Assembly (NCBI GenBank): GCA_029379385.1 | Contig: CM055607.1 | Location: 10,478,001 to 10,542,000 of the forward strand | Reading direction: 5' to 3' | From: Quillaja saponaria | Lineage: Eukaryota; Streptophyta; Magnoliopsida; Fabales; Quillajaceae | Length of the DNA stretch: 64,000 nucleotides | Shown here: one piece after another, positions 10,100 through 22,026 of the stretch | How the letters are laid out: each line of letters starts with the position of its first letter | Numbering within the stretch: the first letter of the stretch is position 1 | Program-made: the position numbers and the translations under genes | Notes under the pieces: model-generated | Database searches by the model: none | The model's input: only the letters and a program-made list of their open reading frames with translations | What the model was told of the DNA's origin: nothing

Positions 10100-11200
10100 G
10101 GATAATTAACATTATAAAACTAGTTTAGCACGTTTGATTCTTCCCAACATATAAATAACTAGTAGTCTCGGGACCATGTTAATTTAATTAATATAAATAC
10201 AGACCCCGCGAGTTATGTCTGAATTTCACATGGAGAATTCAGTTATTGTTTTATTTATTTATTTTATATAAATGTTAATTACAAAGAGTTTGAAAAAATA
10301 TATATATTTTTTCAAGTTATGCGGAACACATTAAAAATATATATTTATTGTTATGCTCGTGAACGAAAAATAAAATAATAAACACGAGGTAAGCATAAGC
10401 AATATATCATGTTTGGCATAGATGTGTGCAATTAATTAGAATCATGGTAATTGCAGGGATTCGTATCAGATTCTCGAAAATATGTAAAGAATTACAAAGT
10501 AAACCAATAACAAGGTATCGGATTCGTATCATAAAATCGGGTGGGATTACTTCCATTTTTAGTTGACTTAGACAGTATTCTTAAAATCAAAATGTCAATA
10601 ATCTCGCAACCTTGATAACTAATTAAGTCATTAAAAAGACAAATCAAACTGTTAAAGATGCATTATTTAAAAGAATTCCACTTGAGTTTGAGCATACAAT
10701 CCCTGTATTAATATAGAACATATGCTTACAGTCAAACAAAAAGGAGCTCACATAAAACCGGAAATTCAAAGTTGTAGTTTATTTGCTAATACTACAAAGC
10801 AACGGTTTCTATTTCCCCAAACAATTTGGGATGGGGGTTGGAATGAGCTTTCCCAAATTGGATTTCTGGTAGAAACGAGTGAACAAGCAATGTTTCGATC
10901 GTGATCTGATCCGTTATCAACCCTAAATTATTGTAAATAGTTTCCGAAATTTTCTATGAATGAAATCGGATAGGATCGTGATCTGATCCATTATCAACCC
11001 TAAATTATTGCAAATAGTTTATAGCTTAGTAATAAGGGATTTGTTAATCATGATAGATTTTTTTATTTTTTGTTTTTGTAATTTTGAATGAAGGGGGCAT
11101 CTGGCGATTTTTTATCACCACATAAGCTGTGAAGCTAAGATCAGCACGTAGTAGCTAGATGTGGGACTAGCGTCGTTTTTTTAATTTCATTTTTGATGTA
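10100..11200. other. Intergenic DNA with an unassigned 60-codon ORF
   Basis: A 60-codon ORF at 10722-10904 (MLTVKQKGAH...) has no feature I recognise and no convincing gene context, so I do not call it. Contains the direct repeat listed separately. Confidence 0.35.
10897..11020 (+). repeat. 47-bp direct repeat pair
   Basis: gatcgtgatctgatcc(g/a)ttatcaaccc... at 10897-10943 and 10974-11020, with only two differences and a 30-bp spacer. Confidence 0.9.
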
Positions 11201-11224
11201 TTAATAAAGTTTTATGTTTTAAGC

Positions 11225-11900
11225 TCATTTTATTCTCCCAATTAATTCATAGTTTAAGCTGTTTTTTAGTTAATTAGCCCACCATTAATTGTCTTGTTGT
11301 GCATAAATAATTCGCATGCATTGAAAATCACATGCCAATTATACTGGACGAGTCATTCAATTGGTAATGAGTAATTCTATCCTTAATAGTGGAGAGATTA
11401 ACAAAGTTTATAGTTCATCTATTAATTGAAGCAGGGAACTTAAAAGAATTAATTTACCTGATGATCAAGAACGTATATTCTCCTTTATTGATTTTTTGGA
11501 TTTGAATTTCTTTAGAGAATACTATAGATGTTAAATTTTTGGCCTCAGGCTTGGATAATCGGTATTGCATGTATTTTATAGAATCAAAGAGATAAATTAA
11601 TTGAAATGTACGTAATATTGCTCAGACATCACTATCACTTTGAAGCATAAAGATAATGAAAAAAAAAATAGGAGAAAAATTATACAGGGTGTGTATTAAC
11701 AATCTAGACTACATTTCATGTAAGGTGTGAGACATGAGTGAATAAAGAGTGGATAAAACTGAGTGTAGTCTACTAATTTTAGTGTTTAGAAATTTTAGAT
11801 TTGAGCACGTCAAACACGAAAAATAAAAAAGATCAATTAACTATGAATATATATCCTTAAGTTGGATTTCAAAGTGCCATTTTTGAAAGAAAAAAAATGT
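11225..11900. repeat. Extra copy of KTI-1 downstream flank
   Basis: Matches 6600-7040 in order: agcccaccattaattg, tgtcttgttgtgcataaat, cacatgccaattat, attcaattggtaatgagtaat, then near 11750-11890 the tagaaattttag/gatttgagcac and aagaaaaaaaatgt segments. Part of the layered duplication history of the cluster. Confidence 0.65.
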
Positions 11901-13745
11901 TTAATATAGTGGTTTTACCAGAGACATTTCCAATTTTTTCTCCTGCATGTAAAGTTAGAGAAGAAATTCATGAGATCTGTAAGGAAATCTACTACCATGT
12001 AGCACTGCGAAATGTCACAATTGAGCTAGGATATATAATAGTTACCTTTCCATTATTCACACAAAAAATAACCAACAATACAATAGTCTAACATCTCTAA
12101 AAATACCTGATCAGCTGGAGATTGTCAATATTGCTTCTATTAGTGTTTAGCTTTTACAAGTCAGTCTGATGCTAAATATCTTGTTAACACAGCAAATAAT
12201 AAGTAACAAAATATAGCAATAAGAGATGTCATTATTTACGTGATTCGCATAAAATAGGCTGCGTCCTTGATCATTAAGCTAGCAATACTAATATTGACAA
12301 ATATTACAATCACTCAAGCACACACTTACAAAAAATTGATCTCACTCTTGCAGAAAATTCTATCCTACTTTCTAAAATGTTTTCTCAAAACAACATTCGG
12401 GTGAAAACCCAAGAAATCAAACACAAAACCTTTATATAATGAGACCTAGAGTTCAAGAAAATATCATGTAAGAAATTAAAACTTTTTCTTTAACAATACA
12501 TTATTCAACCCAAATCTATCTAAATTTGCAGGAAAAACTTCATGCATTAAGTCATCAAATCAAGATGAGCTCATCGCCTTCAAACACGGAAGAGACTATA
12601 GCTTGTCGACCGCCGTCATAATAGCTCAAAAGAGCTTGTACATAGTTTTTTCAGTTGATGCCAGTCCTAGGGAGGAGTGGCATCCAATATGTCCCTTCTA
12701 GCGACTATAAAGGTCAAGGCAAATTAACCAGACCCCAAGGAAAGACAATAAGCAACTTTTCAGCTGGACCCTACAAATACTAAATCGCTAAAAGTATCCG
12801 ATTTTCACCTGACCTAGAGAGAGAGCCTGATGAGATGATACACAGCTAGAATGCCTATAATCACACTAGGGGTGGTCAGCACAGGCTAAAAAGTTGGCGT
12901 CCCAGGCAAAGCACCCAGACAAATTAAGTGACTATGAAGCTAACATATCATCAACAATCTTGATTTTTCACCCATAATACTACAAAATTAGCAAACAATC
13001 TCGAGTTTTCATCCATATTACTCAAAGCAAGGTATGCTGTTTATTTTAGTACAGTTTAAATACAACTGCATATTAGTACCTCATAAGCAAGGCAAAAATT
13101 CAGCATAAACTACTATTATAGCAAACCCAAGCTTCATAGCTCACACTGAAAAATATGAGATTAAGAAGTTGGAGTGATGTGGGGTAAGTTATAAGGTGGA
13201 ATACAACATAGCATCAACATTAGTAATAAAAATATCACACCAGTGAAAAAAGACATCATACCAGCATAGCATCACACCAACAATAAAATCACATAAGTGA
13301 TTAGCTCACAAATTGCACCAACAAACGGGGAGCACGGCCCTAGGTATATGGTCCACAACATTTAGTTCAAGTCCATACGCTCCTTGAAAACTTATATTTG
13401 GGGACTAGTGATAATATATGATTGTACCAATATAATAATATTATTACACATGGACATGGTTAAGGTAAAACAAACTAATCCGAACTTTAATTGCAACCAT
13501 TAGTATCCTACTAGAATTATAACGGACCCTATTATCGTAACAGACATCATTATTATTATATAAGACATCATTACTACCATGATCAATACTCCAACATAAA
13601 CTACTATACAATGGAGCTCAAAACCCCAAAACAAATCAAGTTGTTTCCTCTTAAATCATACTCTTTACAGTTTTTCAAGCTTAGATTTTCAGATGGACAA
13701 CAGAGTTTTTCACAGGTCAAAAGGATCATTCTCTTAGCAGATTAG
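11900..13745. other. Unassigned region, possibly transposon-derived
   Basis: Less AT-rich than its surroundings at 12540-13400. No ORF over 65 codons and no protein family recognised on either strand. The 64-codon ORF at 11897-12091 starts in sequence that is non-coding in the related copy, so it is not called. Confidence 0.35.
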
Positions 13746-13749
13746 TCAT

Positions 13750-14246
13750 GTGGAGGACACCTTAGCCTGGTCAAATCCAATTTTAACAGTAGCCCCAAAG
13801 TTCTTCACATTTTCTCAATCTTAAAGGTACTAGTGATTCTATCAATTGCTGGAGGTTTAACACCAATAGTACCCACAAACCACAACCCACTTGATTCTTT
13901 CACAAGCTTCCACACCAAGGATTCTATACAGATTATGATCATCGTAGTTTAAATGGTTAGATCAGTGAATGTGGTGACCAAATCAAATTTAGAAAATATA
14001 GGTGAAAATCTTACGGGTAAACCACGTTCGATTTCAGAAATCTTAAGGGTAAACCAAGCTAAGTCCACCCTCTTCGGTCCCCAAATATGTGGTAAGACAT
14101 GGTAATTAGTAAACCACTGAAGTGGATCACCATATGAGTGGAGCACAAGCTCAGCAGAAGTTAGAAATGGTTTTGCTGTTATGAAGGAAAAACATAATTA
14201 TAAAGCCAAAGAGTGCTTGTAATAGTGGACTAGTTTTCATTTTCAT
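13750..14246 (-). pseudogene. Kunitz inhibitor pseudogene (divergent subfamily)
   Basis: The minus strand starts with MKMKTSPLLQALFGFIIMFF (a signal-peptide-like start), continues in broken frames through HSYGDPLQWFTNYHVLPHIWG (Kunitz signature region, shifted frame), RGLPVRFSPIFSKFD (reactive-loop region) and DLTI, and ends near a WKLVKESSGLWFVGT-like block split across frames. Stops and frameshifts occur throughout, and the C-terminal FCP...C half is lost. The sequence differs clearly from KTI-1 to KTI-4, so it derives from another subfamily. It lies on the opposite strand to KTI-1 and KTI-2. Confidence 0.8.
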
Positions 14247-14249
14247 TTT

Positions 14250-14885
14250 TCTTTTGAATTTGTAGGTTTGTACATGAGTTAATGATCTCCGAGGGAAGAG
14301 TATAAAATTTAGTTTGGTTTGATTTTTGAGAAGGTGCTTATGCTTATGAGAAGCATAAGTAATTTTTTTATGTTTGATTAAAAAAAAAAAAAGGGATGTT
14401 TCTACTCTAGATTTTAAGAAATCAGATGTACTTTTAAAAACTAACTCTAGTTTCAAAAATTTAAAAACTATTAAGACCTTAACTTTCAATGAAAATCCAT
14501 ATTTGGCTTTTGATAAATTAATACAGTAGGTTAATTATATTTCTTTTAATTATCAATGTCTATTATAGCTAATTTAAATTTTCAGAGCAGTTTTACAATG
14601 AATTTACCAAATTTTAATTTTATGTTTTCTACTTATTGAGAGTAGTTTTTATATTATTTTACTAAGTGATTTTTCGAAAGCAACTTTAAGAGAGGCAAAA
14701 GAGAATATCACATTTCAAAAAGTCACAGCATTTTCAAACCAATCCTTATAATGATAGCTCCTAGATAGCCAGAAGGCATGTGCATAAGCCACTGAAAATA
14801 TTTTAAAGATTCGTGCATGGAACACGTTTGAAATTATTTTATAATCTTATTCTCTGTTTTTCCTTTCTCTCTCAAAATACAAATT
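14250..14885. other. Upstream flank of the KTI pseudogene
   Basis: AT-rich, with a run of 12 A near 14380. An open minus-strand stretch here is only the upstream extension of the pseudogene start. Nothing else seen. Confidence 0.35.
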
Positions 14886-14889
14886 AGTA

Positions 14890-15337
14890 CTAACGGGACC
14901 ATATATGTTAGAAATAGTACAAATAGTTAATTAGTACTAATAGTAATGGATTAATTTGTTAATCTAGTTAGGCCACAATTTTCTTCTTGTATATAATAAA
15001 ACCATAATAAAATGCATTCAAATAGCATGCAAATATTAATTAATTAAAAAAAATTAAAGGAGGGAATCTTGTTGATTAGTTGAATACCAGGGATCAATCG
15101 GTCATTGATGATGTCTAAGTTGAGGGTGTCAAACAATACTTAATTCTTAATAAATTTGTTAAATAAGGGGTAATGAGCTGCTTTATCATATTACTAGTAA
15201 AGATGAGATTAACGAATCCGACCACTAATTAGAGAATCAATATTCTTTTTAACATGCATGCATATTCTTGAGCAACAACTGATCGATCGCCTGTGATGCA
15301 TCATTGGTTCCAGTACTATACATCCATTTTGATACTC
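14890..15337 (+). promoter_or_regulatory. KTI-2 upstream region, intact version of the repeated unit
   Basis: Contains the full chain of words found in the decayed units: acgggaccatatatgttag, ttcttcttgtatataat, aaatgcattcaaatagcatgc, aatcttgttgattagttgaata, then a foldback remnant (gatgatgtctaagttgaggg...gtcaaac, 15106-15140), gctgctttatcat, and gtaaagatgagattaac at 15197-15213. It aligns with 5020-5246 before KTI-1. Confidence 0.6.
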
Positions 15338-15345
15338 TATAAATA
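15338..15345 (+). promoter_or_regulatory. TATA box of KTI-2
   Basis: TATAAATA in ctctataaataccaagctcc, 56 bases before the ATG. The leader carries a small duplication (catccatacatccata) absent from KTI-1. Confidence 0.8.
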
Positions 15346-15393
15346 CCAAGCTCCTCAGAACTCATCCATACATCCATACACAAATTAAAAAGA

Positions 15394-16044
15394 ATGAAGA
15401 CTTCATTCCTAGCTGCTCTCACCACATTCCTTCTCTTTCCGCTGATATCCACAAAGCCATCTGTAGGTCAAGCTCAAGTGCTTGACACCAGTGGCAACCC
15501 AGTCGAATGGGGCAAAAATTATTATATCTTGCCTTTTATTCGGGAACCTTTGGGTGGCGGGCTTATCCTTGGAAGCCATAACAATAGAAGCTGCCCATTA
15601 TATGTTACCCAAGAGCTTTCCGACGTTGAGAAAGGCTTGAGGGTAGTATTTTCATCCAGAGTTTCTAGACTACCTACTGTCTCCCCATTAGCTCCTTTGA
15701 GCATCACAACCACAAGTCCAAATATTGTGACATGTGAGCTTTTATTGGTCTGGCAGCTAGTCCCAGAATCAAACAGCCTGTGGCTTGTGAGTATTGGTGG
15801 CAATTCTGCTTCTCTAAACAGTGTCTTTAAGATTGTGCCTTACGATTCATATTCCTACAGTATAGTGTTCTGTCCAGGTTTGTCTGGTATCCCATCCTTA
15901 TGTAAGGGTCTTGGAATATATTATGGTAAGGATGGGACTAGATATTTGGCTCTAGGTGAAGATATCGAACCATTCAAGTTTGTGTTCCAAAAGGCTGATG
16001 ACACTAAATCTCAGAACCCACAGTATTTAGAAACTATGGTGTGA
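15394..16044 (+). CDS. Kunitz-type protease inhibitor KTI-2 (miraculin-like)
   Basis: Intact, intronless, 216 residues. Signal peptide MKTSFLAALTTFLLFPLIST, Kunitz signature LDTSGNPVEWGKNYYIL, four Cys (SCPLY, VTCE, FCPG, LCKG) for two disulfides. It is nearly identical to KTI-1 over the N-terminal two thirds, but the reactive loop reads FSSRVSRLPTVS where KTI-1 has FSPRISGLPTVS: the Arg is kept, Pro-to-Ser, Ile-to-Val and Gly-to-Arg changes surround it, which is where KTI paralogues usually diversify. One extra residue (PESNSLW against PQNRLW) accounts for the length difference. Predicted secreted or vacuolar serine-protease inhibitor. Same strand and same promoter layout as KTI-1, so it arose by segmental duplication. 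Confidence 0.95.
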   Translation: MKTSFLAALTTFLLFPLISTKPSVGQAQVLDTSGNPVEWGKNYYILPFIREPLGGGLILGSHNNRSCPLYVTQELSDVEKGLRVVFSSRVSRLPTVSPLAPLSITTTSPNIVTCELLLVWQLVPESNSLWLVSIGGNSASLNSVFKIVPYDSYSYSIVFCPGLSGIPSLCKGLGIYYGKDGTRYLALGEDIEPFKFVFQKADDTKSQNPQYLETMV

Positions 16045-16173
16045 GATCGATCTGAGATTGATGTACTGCAATTAATAGTTAAGTACGTGCTCTGCCTAAG
16101 TGTAGAGTTGGCATTTGTATTTTAAGTATTTTCTGTATTTTGTCCTTCCTTAACTTTTGTTGTTTTCTGAAGA

Positions 16174-16179
16174 AATAAA
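16174..16179 (+). terminator. Polyadenylation signal of KTI-2
   Basis: AATAAA 130 bases after the stop, in the same context as after KTI-1. Confidence 0.6.
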
Positions 16180-16183
16180 TTAT

Positions 16184-16549
16184 TGTGATTCCGTATTTTA
16201 TTTTATTTATTTTCTCTAACCCATGCAAATCTGCTAGCATGGATAGTGCAAATCCCGTAATATAAAATTATGTCTGGTTTAGCTTCATCTTCTCTATTTG
16301 GTATGATGAAAATTCAAGCAATGGTATTTATAATATGTAGAAGATATGAAGACTGAAAAGGTTATTGAAATATGAAAAGTTAGAAAAAATGGATAAGTTG
16401 CAATATATATTTTATTAATACAACGAAATGCAAGTGAAGAGAAGAAGAAAAGTTAGAATGTGAAAATATAAGGGAAAGAAGTTGAAAGGCCAAAAGATAG
16501 TTAAGCTAACAAATAAATATAAAAAATTAATTAAGTGAGATTTATGATT
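16184..16549. repeat. About 366-bp segment present after KTI-2 but not KTI-1
   Basis: The flanks (ctgaagaaataaattat on the left, aataaatatgcata on the right) are continuous in the KTI-1 copy apart from four bases. Either an insertion here or a deletion at KTI-1. No ORF; no clear target duplication or terminal repeats. Confidence 0.7.
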
Positions 16550-17930
16550 AATAAATATGCATAAATTGATACAATATTTTAAAAAGTTAATATTATCACA
16601 TAGCAATATCTATACAACAGCACTTTGTGTCCTTATTTGATTAATTTAGCTACTTTTTAATTTTTCCTCTAACTATGTCACGTGCCTGATACATGAAAAC
16701 AACAGAAGAGCTACTATACACTTTAGTATAAGCATATAGAGTAATTTTAACATGCACTAAGAATATCTATTATTTCAAGTAGACAAACAAATTATCTAGT
16801 TTCATCTTCTCGTTAAAATTAAAAATAAAGGGTAAATTGGTAAATTTCACTAAAAAGTTACAATATTGTATATTTTAGTCTTGCACGTTTTATTATAATA
16901 TTATAAATTAGTTTGCAGGTTTGATTCACCCAACACATATGTAATTCCTGCTTGCTAGCTAGTAGCATAACAACAATCCTTTTTATAATTGGTGTCTTGA
17001 GGATATATGTTAAGGTGAAATAAATATAATTTTTGAAATTATTTTTTTAATATAGTTATTTATAAATTAAATATCACTAAATTTATAGAAAAGAATGCTA
17101 GAAAATAAGATAGAAAACAAATTAATTAGCTAAACTTTTAACCAAATAGAAATTACGGAACACACAACAACTTATACAAAGGGCCTAACCAAGGCCATTA
17201 ACTCTTACATGGAATTTACATGCCATATTACATACTTACGTTAACAGAGAATTAAAGGGTTATATATCTCACACCACAGTTTCCAAATATTCAATTTTAG
17301 TTATATACGTGGTAGTGGACTAGTTGTTTTCTTCATTGTTTTCAAGATGCTAATTGGTGTATATGAGTGTGGTGAACTGCTTCCTGGAGTATAATTTTAT
17401 TTTAGTTAAACGTATAATTTATTTTCTAACGTGGAAAATGTGTCCATTTTTATTCATCCAAGGAAAAGAGTGTGATGAACAGCTCGTTTATACGGATAAT
17501 CACTCAAATTATTTGAAGTTTCATGCGGAACACGTTAAAAATAAATCATGTTTTAGGCTTAGCATATTTGATTCCTCAAATAATAATTAACTGGACCATT
17601 ATTATATTTTATATAAAAGATTTAAAACTTAAAAGATAAATCAAGTTGTCTTTGGTGACTCATACTTTTTTATTGCTTTACAACTTATTTTAACTTATTC
17701 TGAGTAAAATATAATATATTTTGAAATGGAATAATGTCAAATTTTCTCTTCTTTTTTTTTTTTCCTTTTTTTTTTTTTCCTTTTTTAATGATAAACAATT
17801 AAAAGTGAATGTTTTATAAATATATATTACTTTGGTTAATAATGTGCTATTTTTGGAAGAAAAAAATTATTTTATAAAGTGATTCGCATTTGATTGTCCC
17901 AATATATTCGTAACTAATAGCCTAGTAACA
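16550..17930. repeat. KTI-2 downstream flank, right copy of segmental duplication
   Basis: Aligns with 6080-7420. It contains a 78-codon ORF at 17354-17590 in otherwise non-coding repeat sequence; not called as a gene. Confidence 0.65.
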
Positions 17931-17934
17931 ATTA

Positions 17935-18330
17935 ACGGGACCATGCATGTGATTGAAATAGGACGTTTAGTAATCTTGGATTTGTTTTTTCAAGTTAGCC
18001 TCCATTGTCTTCTTGTACATAATATATAAATAAATGCATCAAAATCACATGCTAACATTTGATTATTCATTAAATTGGTAATGGATAATAGAGGGAGAGA
18101 TAAAGAAAGATTATATATATTTTTTTTTTATTGAAAGATTATAATGTATTTAAATAGAACAAATATACATCGATTTATATTCTGAAAAATAAGGGAGAAA
18201 AATCTTGTTGACTAGATGAGTAATAGAAATCTGCCAGCCATAAATGATTAATTAATTAGATTTAGATATTTTATCACTGTATATATACACAACGTGAAGA
18301 TAAGATTAACAAATTAATCAACTAGTAGTT
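17935..18330 (+). repeat. Decayed KTI upstream unit
   Basis: Long match to 7420-7720, then gtgaagataagattaac at 18294-18310 and gaatcccaaaatttcgccaagaaacataatgatgtc, of which a copy is at 38177-38270. No coding region follows. Confidence 0.65.
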
Positions 18331-18654
18331 TATAATAAGTCAGAATCCCAAAATTTCGCCAAGAAACATAATGATGTCTTTATGAATAAATTATTAGAAG
18401 TTGAGGACAAACCCATATCTAATCTATTGCCTTCATTGTATATCTCTTGTATCTTAATATATGAATTTTGTGCACATAACAATTTAGAATTTAAATTTGA
18501 TGACTTGAAGATTAAAGGGTAAAATTAGTATTATATGTATTATTATTAGTAAAAAGATTTATTTTAAAGAAAAATTTAAAAGTAGAATTTATTGGTACGT
18601 GAAATTTCTTTTAAAAAATTTAGAATTTAAACTATGAATTTTGTTATTTTTTCG

Positions 18655-18900
18655 TAAAATGTTAACGGGACCATGGATGAATTTGTTTTTGTATAATCCG
18701 CAATTGTCTTCTTGTGCATAAAATCCAAATAAATTCAAATATTACTGAAAAATGAAGGAGAATCTTGTTGTCTAGTTGAGTTCCTACTATAGCTAGGAAT
18801 CTAGCAAAAAAGGATGGATTAATAAATTAATTAATTAATTTGATCTTCTTTCACATCATACATACAAATGATAAGATTAACATAATAGCCATGCATTCAT
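18655..18900 (+). repeat. Decayed KTI upstream unit
   Basis: ttaacgggaccatggatgaatttg, ttgtcttcttgtgcataaaat, aatcttgttgtctagttgag, aggaatctagc and aaatgataagattaac (18866-18881) in the usual order. A further fragment starts at about 19025 (cacgttggattcccccaaatt). Confidence 0.55.
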
Positions 18901-19092
18901 GGATAATTACTGAAATTATAAATGCTCTCAACTATAGTTATAAAACTAGTTTAGGACATTTGATTCTCCTAATTAATATTTCCCTATCTATCTATATATA
19001 TATACTCTCAAGTATATTTAAATTAGTTTAGCACGTTGGATTCCCCCAAATTAATATATATATTATAACCTAATGATAATTAACAGGACCAT

Positions 19093-19250
19093 GTTAAACA
19101 TATATAATAGATTGTAGGTTATGTATATATGACATTTAAAATCTATTATGAAATCTCACGCTTTTATATGATGATGATGATGATGCGATGAGATGATAGT
19201 GAATTGTTTTTCTTCATGTTAAACATATATAATCGATTGTAGGTTATGTA
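19093..19250 (+). repeat. Direct repeat pair beside a copia LTR
   Basis: catgttaaacatatataat(a/c)gattgtaggttatg... at about 19091-19130 and 19216-19255, separated by a gatgat microsatellite (19170-19200). The second copy abuts the LTR, so the pair may be a duplication that accompanied insertion. Confidence 0.7.
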
Positions 19251-19276
19251 TATATCACCCTAAGTTCTTTTATTAA

Positions 19277-19498
19277 AGTTGAATAAAAGGAGAATGTATA
19301 TTCAAATGATATGAAATGTACAAGAGGGAGCCTCTATTTATAGGGTAAAGTGTCTATCTAATATAGTGAACCTAGACTAAATATCAACCAAATATATAAT
19401 GGAAATTATACATAATTACAGACCTAATTTAAAGACATAATAGGAACATAATAAGCACAAATCATGGGTTAATTGATAGTCCTTGATTTATGCTAACA
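19277..19498 (-). repeat. Copia 3' LTR (family A), minus orientation
   Basis: On the minus strand it starts TGTTAGCATAAATCA and contains TTTGGTTGATATTTAGTC and CCTATAAATAGAGGCTC, shared with 1256-1460 and 63750-64000. A polypurine tract (GAGAAGAGGG) immediately precedes it at 19499-19508 on the minus strand, so it is a 3' LTR. Confidence 0.8.
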
Positions 19499-19965
19499 CC
19501 CTCTTCTCATACTCAAGGTGGTTTATGAGTAACCAGGTTGAGTTAGGGTTAGGGTTTGGAAACTAAGCACTAAAAGTCTTTTGCAAGTAATGACTTCGTG
19601 AAAATATTTGCAATCTAGTCCAAGGAAGGAATAGGAATGAGTCGGAGAGTGCCACAAGTGAAATGAGTGCGCGTGACATGACAATCAATTTTAATGTGTT
19701 TTGTTTGTTCATGGAAAACATCATCGTGAGTAACTTGAATAGCATTCTAACTATCATAGTGAATAGGCATAACAGGAGAACAAATTATGATTAGAAAAAA
19801 TGACACCCATGTCTCCTAGCAACTACAATAGCCATATTAACTTAATAATAGTATCTGCAAGAGCTCTATACTCAGATTCAGTAGTGTAACTAAAGACAAT
19901 GGGTTGTCTCTTACTGTGCCATGAGATTAGAGAATCACCAAAAAAGAAACAAAAGCCTATAGTGC
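19499..19965 (-). pseudogene. Copia RNase H C-terminus fragment
   Basis: The minus strand reads, with stops, LADT.IKLIWL...GV...CYAYSL (ELIWL block), then AIQVTHDDVFHEQTKHIKID, CHVTRTHFTCGTLRLIPIPS and IANIFTKSL. This is the conserved end of the copia RT/RNase H (NPVFHERTKHIEIDCH and ADIFTK motifs). It precedes the LTR in correct order. The rest of the element is absent. Confidence 0.85.
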
Positions 19966-19969
19966 AATA

Positions 19970-20282
19970 ATTTGTACAAAAGGGCATAACTAACCAAAAC
20001 CACTAACTCTTAAATTGAATTTGAGCCTAAGAACATAAGCCTATCAATGTTGAGCAGATATAGAGGTAAGGGAGTAAAAACCTAGTATCAACGGTGCTGT
20101 GTTTGGATTTGACGACGGCAAACGGACTGTAGTGGTTGGGCACTTTGGCAGCAGCAACAAAAGGTAGAGCTGATGGCAGCGAGGCTAGATTAGACTGCGG
20201 TAATGGTTACAGGTCTGGATCTGACAACGGCTAGCTTGGATGTGGCGGTGGCTGTGACACCCTAATGCTTTGATACCATAAT
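19970..20282 (-). mobile_element. Gypsy-type 5' leader with tRNA-iMet primer binding site
   Basis: On the minus strand TGTTACA-AT-TATGGTATCAAAGC at 20289-20262 is the LTR end plus a primer binding site complementary to initiator tRNA-Met (consensus TGGTATCAGAGC, one change). The downstream leader (GGTGTCACAGCCACCGCCACA...) is GC-richer than the window. No gag follows; the sequence meets the copia fragment near 19970. Confidence 0.65.
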
Positions 20283-21489
20283 TGTAACACTCTCTTTTTT
20301 TAATCCCTTACTTAATCTACTAATAAACTCTTAAGTCAATTTAATCGGTAATACTTTTGTTACTTGTATTTTCTAACATCTTTATTTTCTTCCTACGGTG
20401 ATACTTTATAATTTTCCTTAGACGTTCTTCTTATTTCACTTTACACCATACGGCCATGACTAGTGATCTTGTATTCCTCTTTCTAAATTTTATCTTTTCT
20501 TCCAATTAACTTTAAGCCCATGCTACTCTATTTATTAGCCAAGATTTACCTAAGAAATATAACTTGTGAATCATGGATTAATATTTCTAAAAACACAATT
20601 TGCAAACTATTACTTATACAAGAGCCAAGTTTAGTAATACTAGACTTTCTTCCAAAATTAATACCATTACTAAGTAAACCATTTAAAAATACATTTTACA
20701 ATTTCATACAAAAGTAACCCTGTTCTACAATTTTATTCTCATACGTCCCATACACTTGCCATCTTTTTTCATTACATAGACCATGCCTTTCTCCAAGGAA
20801 AACAATACACATCCATGGTACTAATTAATATGCACATCGTGAAGAAAAGTGAGTCGAATCTCAACAAGTATTCATACATGACAACGAAGGACTCTTGATG
20901 ACAATTTTAGAAATATAAGAATATGTAATGCAAATTAACCTTTTTCCTCATTTCCTCTAAGTTTCCTAAAAAGGATTCATTTTCCTCTTTTCCATTTTAT
21001 ATTCATGAAGGGTACAAGAGTAGCTTGAAGAATATAAGAGTAACAAGGAAGTAGCTTTCAAAGTAAGGATAAAAAAAACAAAGGAATGCATGAATACTTG
21101 CCTAATACCCTTAATGTTTGTTTTTGTTTCTGTCTTTCTTTCTTTCTACGCCTCCTCCTTTCTTTTTCCTCTCGATTTTCTCCTTCTCCTTCCTAGTTCA
21201 TGGTTTGCCTTTTCCTTATTTATCTCACTTTTTTTGTTTTCTTACTTTCTCACTTTCTCTCACTTTAGTGCATACTTTACCTTGCCTATGCATTTTCGGT
21301 CACCACCCCTCTCCTATTTATGGTGCATGGCTAAAGTTTAGGATTTAGGAGAAGTTTCGTTTCCTATTTTACCCTTTTAATTCTCTAAAATTACAACCAC
21401 CTACTTGTCATTCTCTAAATTAACGTGTTCTTTCTTCCTAACACTTGTCTTCCTCTTATTTCCTAGTTTAGATTCTTTAATTATTAGTA

Positions 21490-21785
21490 AGCCACCTAGT
21501 TACCTTAAATCTCTACACATGTCTTGTTAATCATTCCACGTACACCTTGTTTCCTTAAATCTCTACATATATTCACCATAATCATTTCATGGACACCTTG
21601 TTTCCTTAATTCTCTACACATGTCCTACTTAATTATTTCATGGACACCTTGTTTCCTTAATTCTCAACACATGTCTTACTTAATTATTTTATGGACACCT
21701 AGTGTTTCCTTAATTTTTTGCACGTCCAACTTAATTATTTCATGGACACTTAGTGTTTCCCTTGCCTTCCACTTGTCTAGTAATC
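21490..21785 (+). repeat. Tandem repeat, 51-54 bp unit, about 5-6 copies
   Basis: Unit ttaattatttcatggacacc + ttgtttccttaattctctac + acatgtcctac, degenerating at both ends. It lies inside the large LTR. Confidence 0.9.
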
Positions 21786-21872
21786 TTTCTATGTTAATTA
21801 TTACTTGCCACCTTATGTCCTAACTTTCTTTCACATGCCCCCTTAATTATTACAACTTTTTCCTCCCTTTTC

Positions 21873-22026
21873 CTCCTTCTTACAACTAAGCCCATTCATT
21901 AATTGCAAGTTGCCACACTTATTCTCCTTCTTACACCTAAGTCCCTTCATTAATTGCAAATTGCCACACTTATTCTCCTTCTTACACCTAGACCCCCTTC
22001 ATTTATTACAAATTGCCACGCTTAAT
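21873..22026 (+). repeat. Tandem repeat, 51-bp unit, three copies
   Basis: Copies start at 21873, 21924 and 21975 (ctccttcttacaactaagcc + cattcattaattgcaagttg + ccacacttatt). The period equals that of the neighbouring array although the sequence differs. Confidence 0.95.

Noticed and set aside
10722..10904. 60-codon ORF with ATG
   Set aside because: No recognisable domain, no conserved copy, unremarkable length for random sequence in this context.
19155..19200. gatgat repeat as a regulatory array
   Set aside because: Short microsatellite; no further support.
21090..21348. Two overlapping plus-strand ORFs with membrane-protein-like composition
   Set aside because: They are TTTCT/CTTTC-rich LTR sequence read in two frames; no start context or homology.
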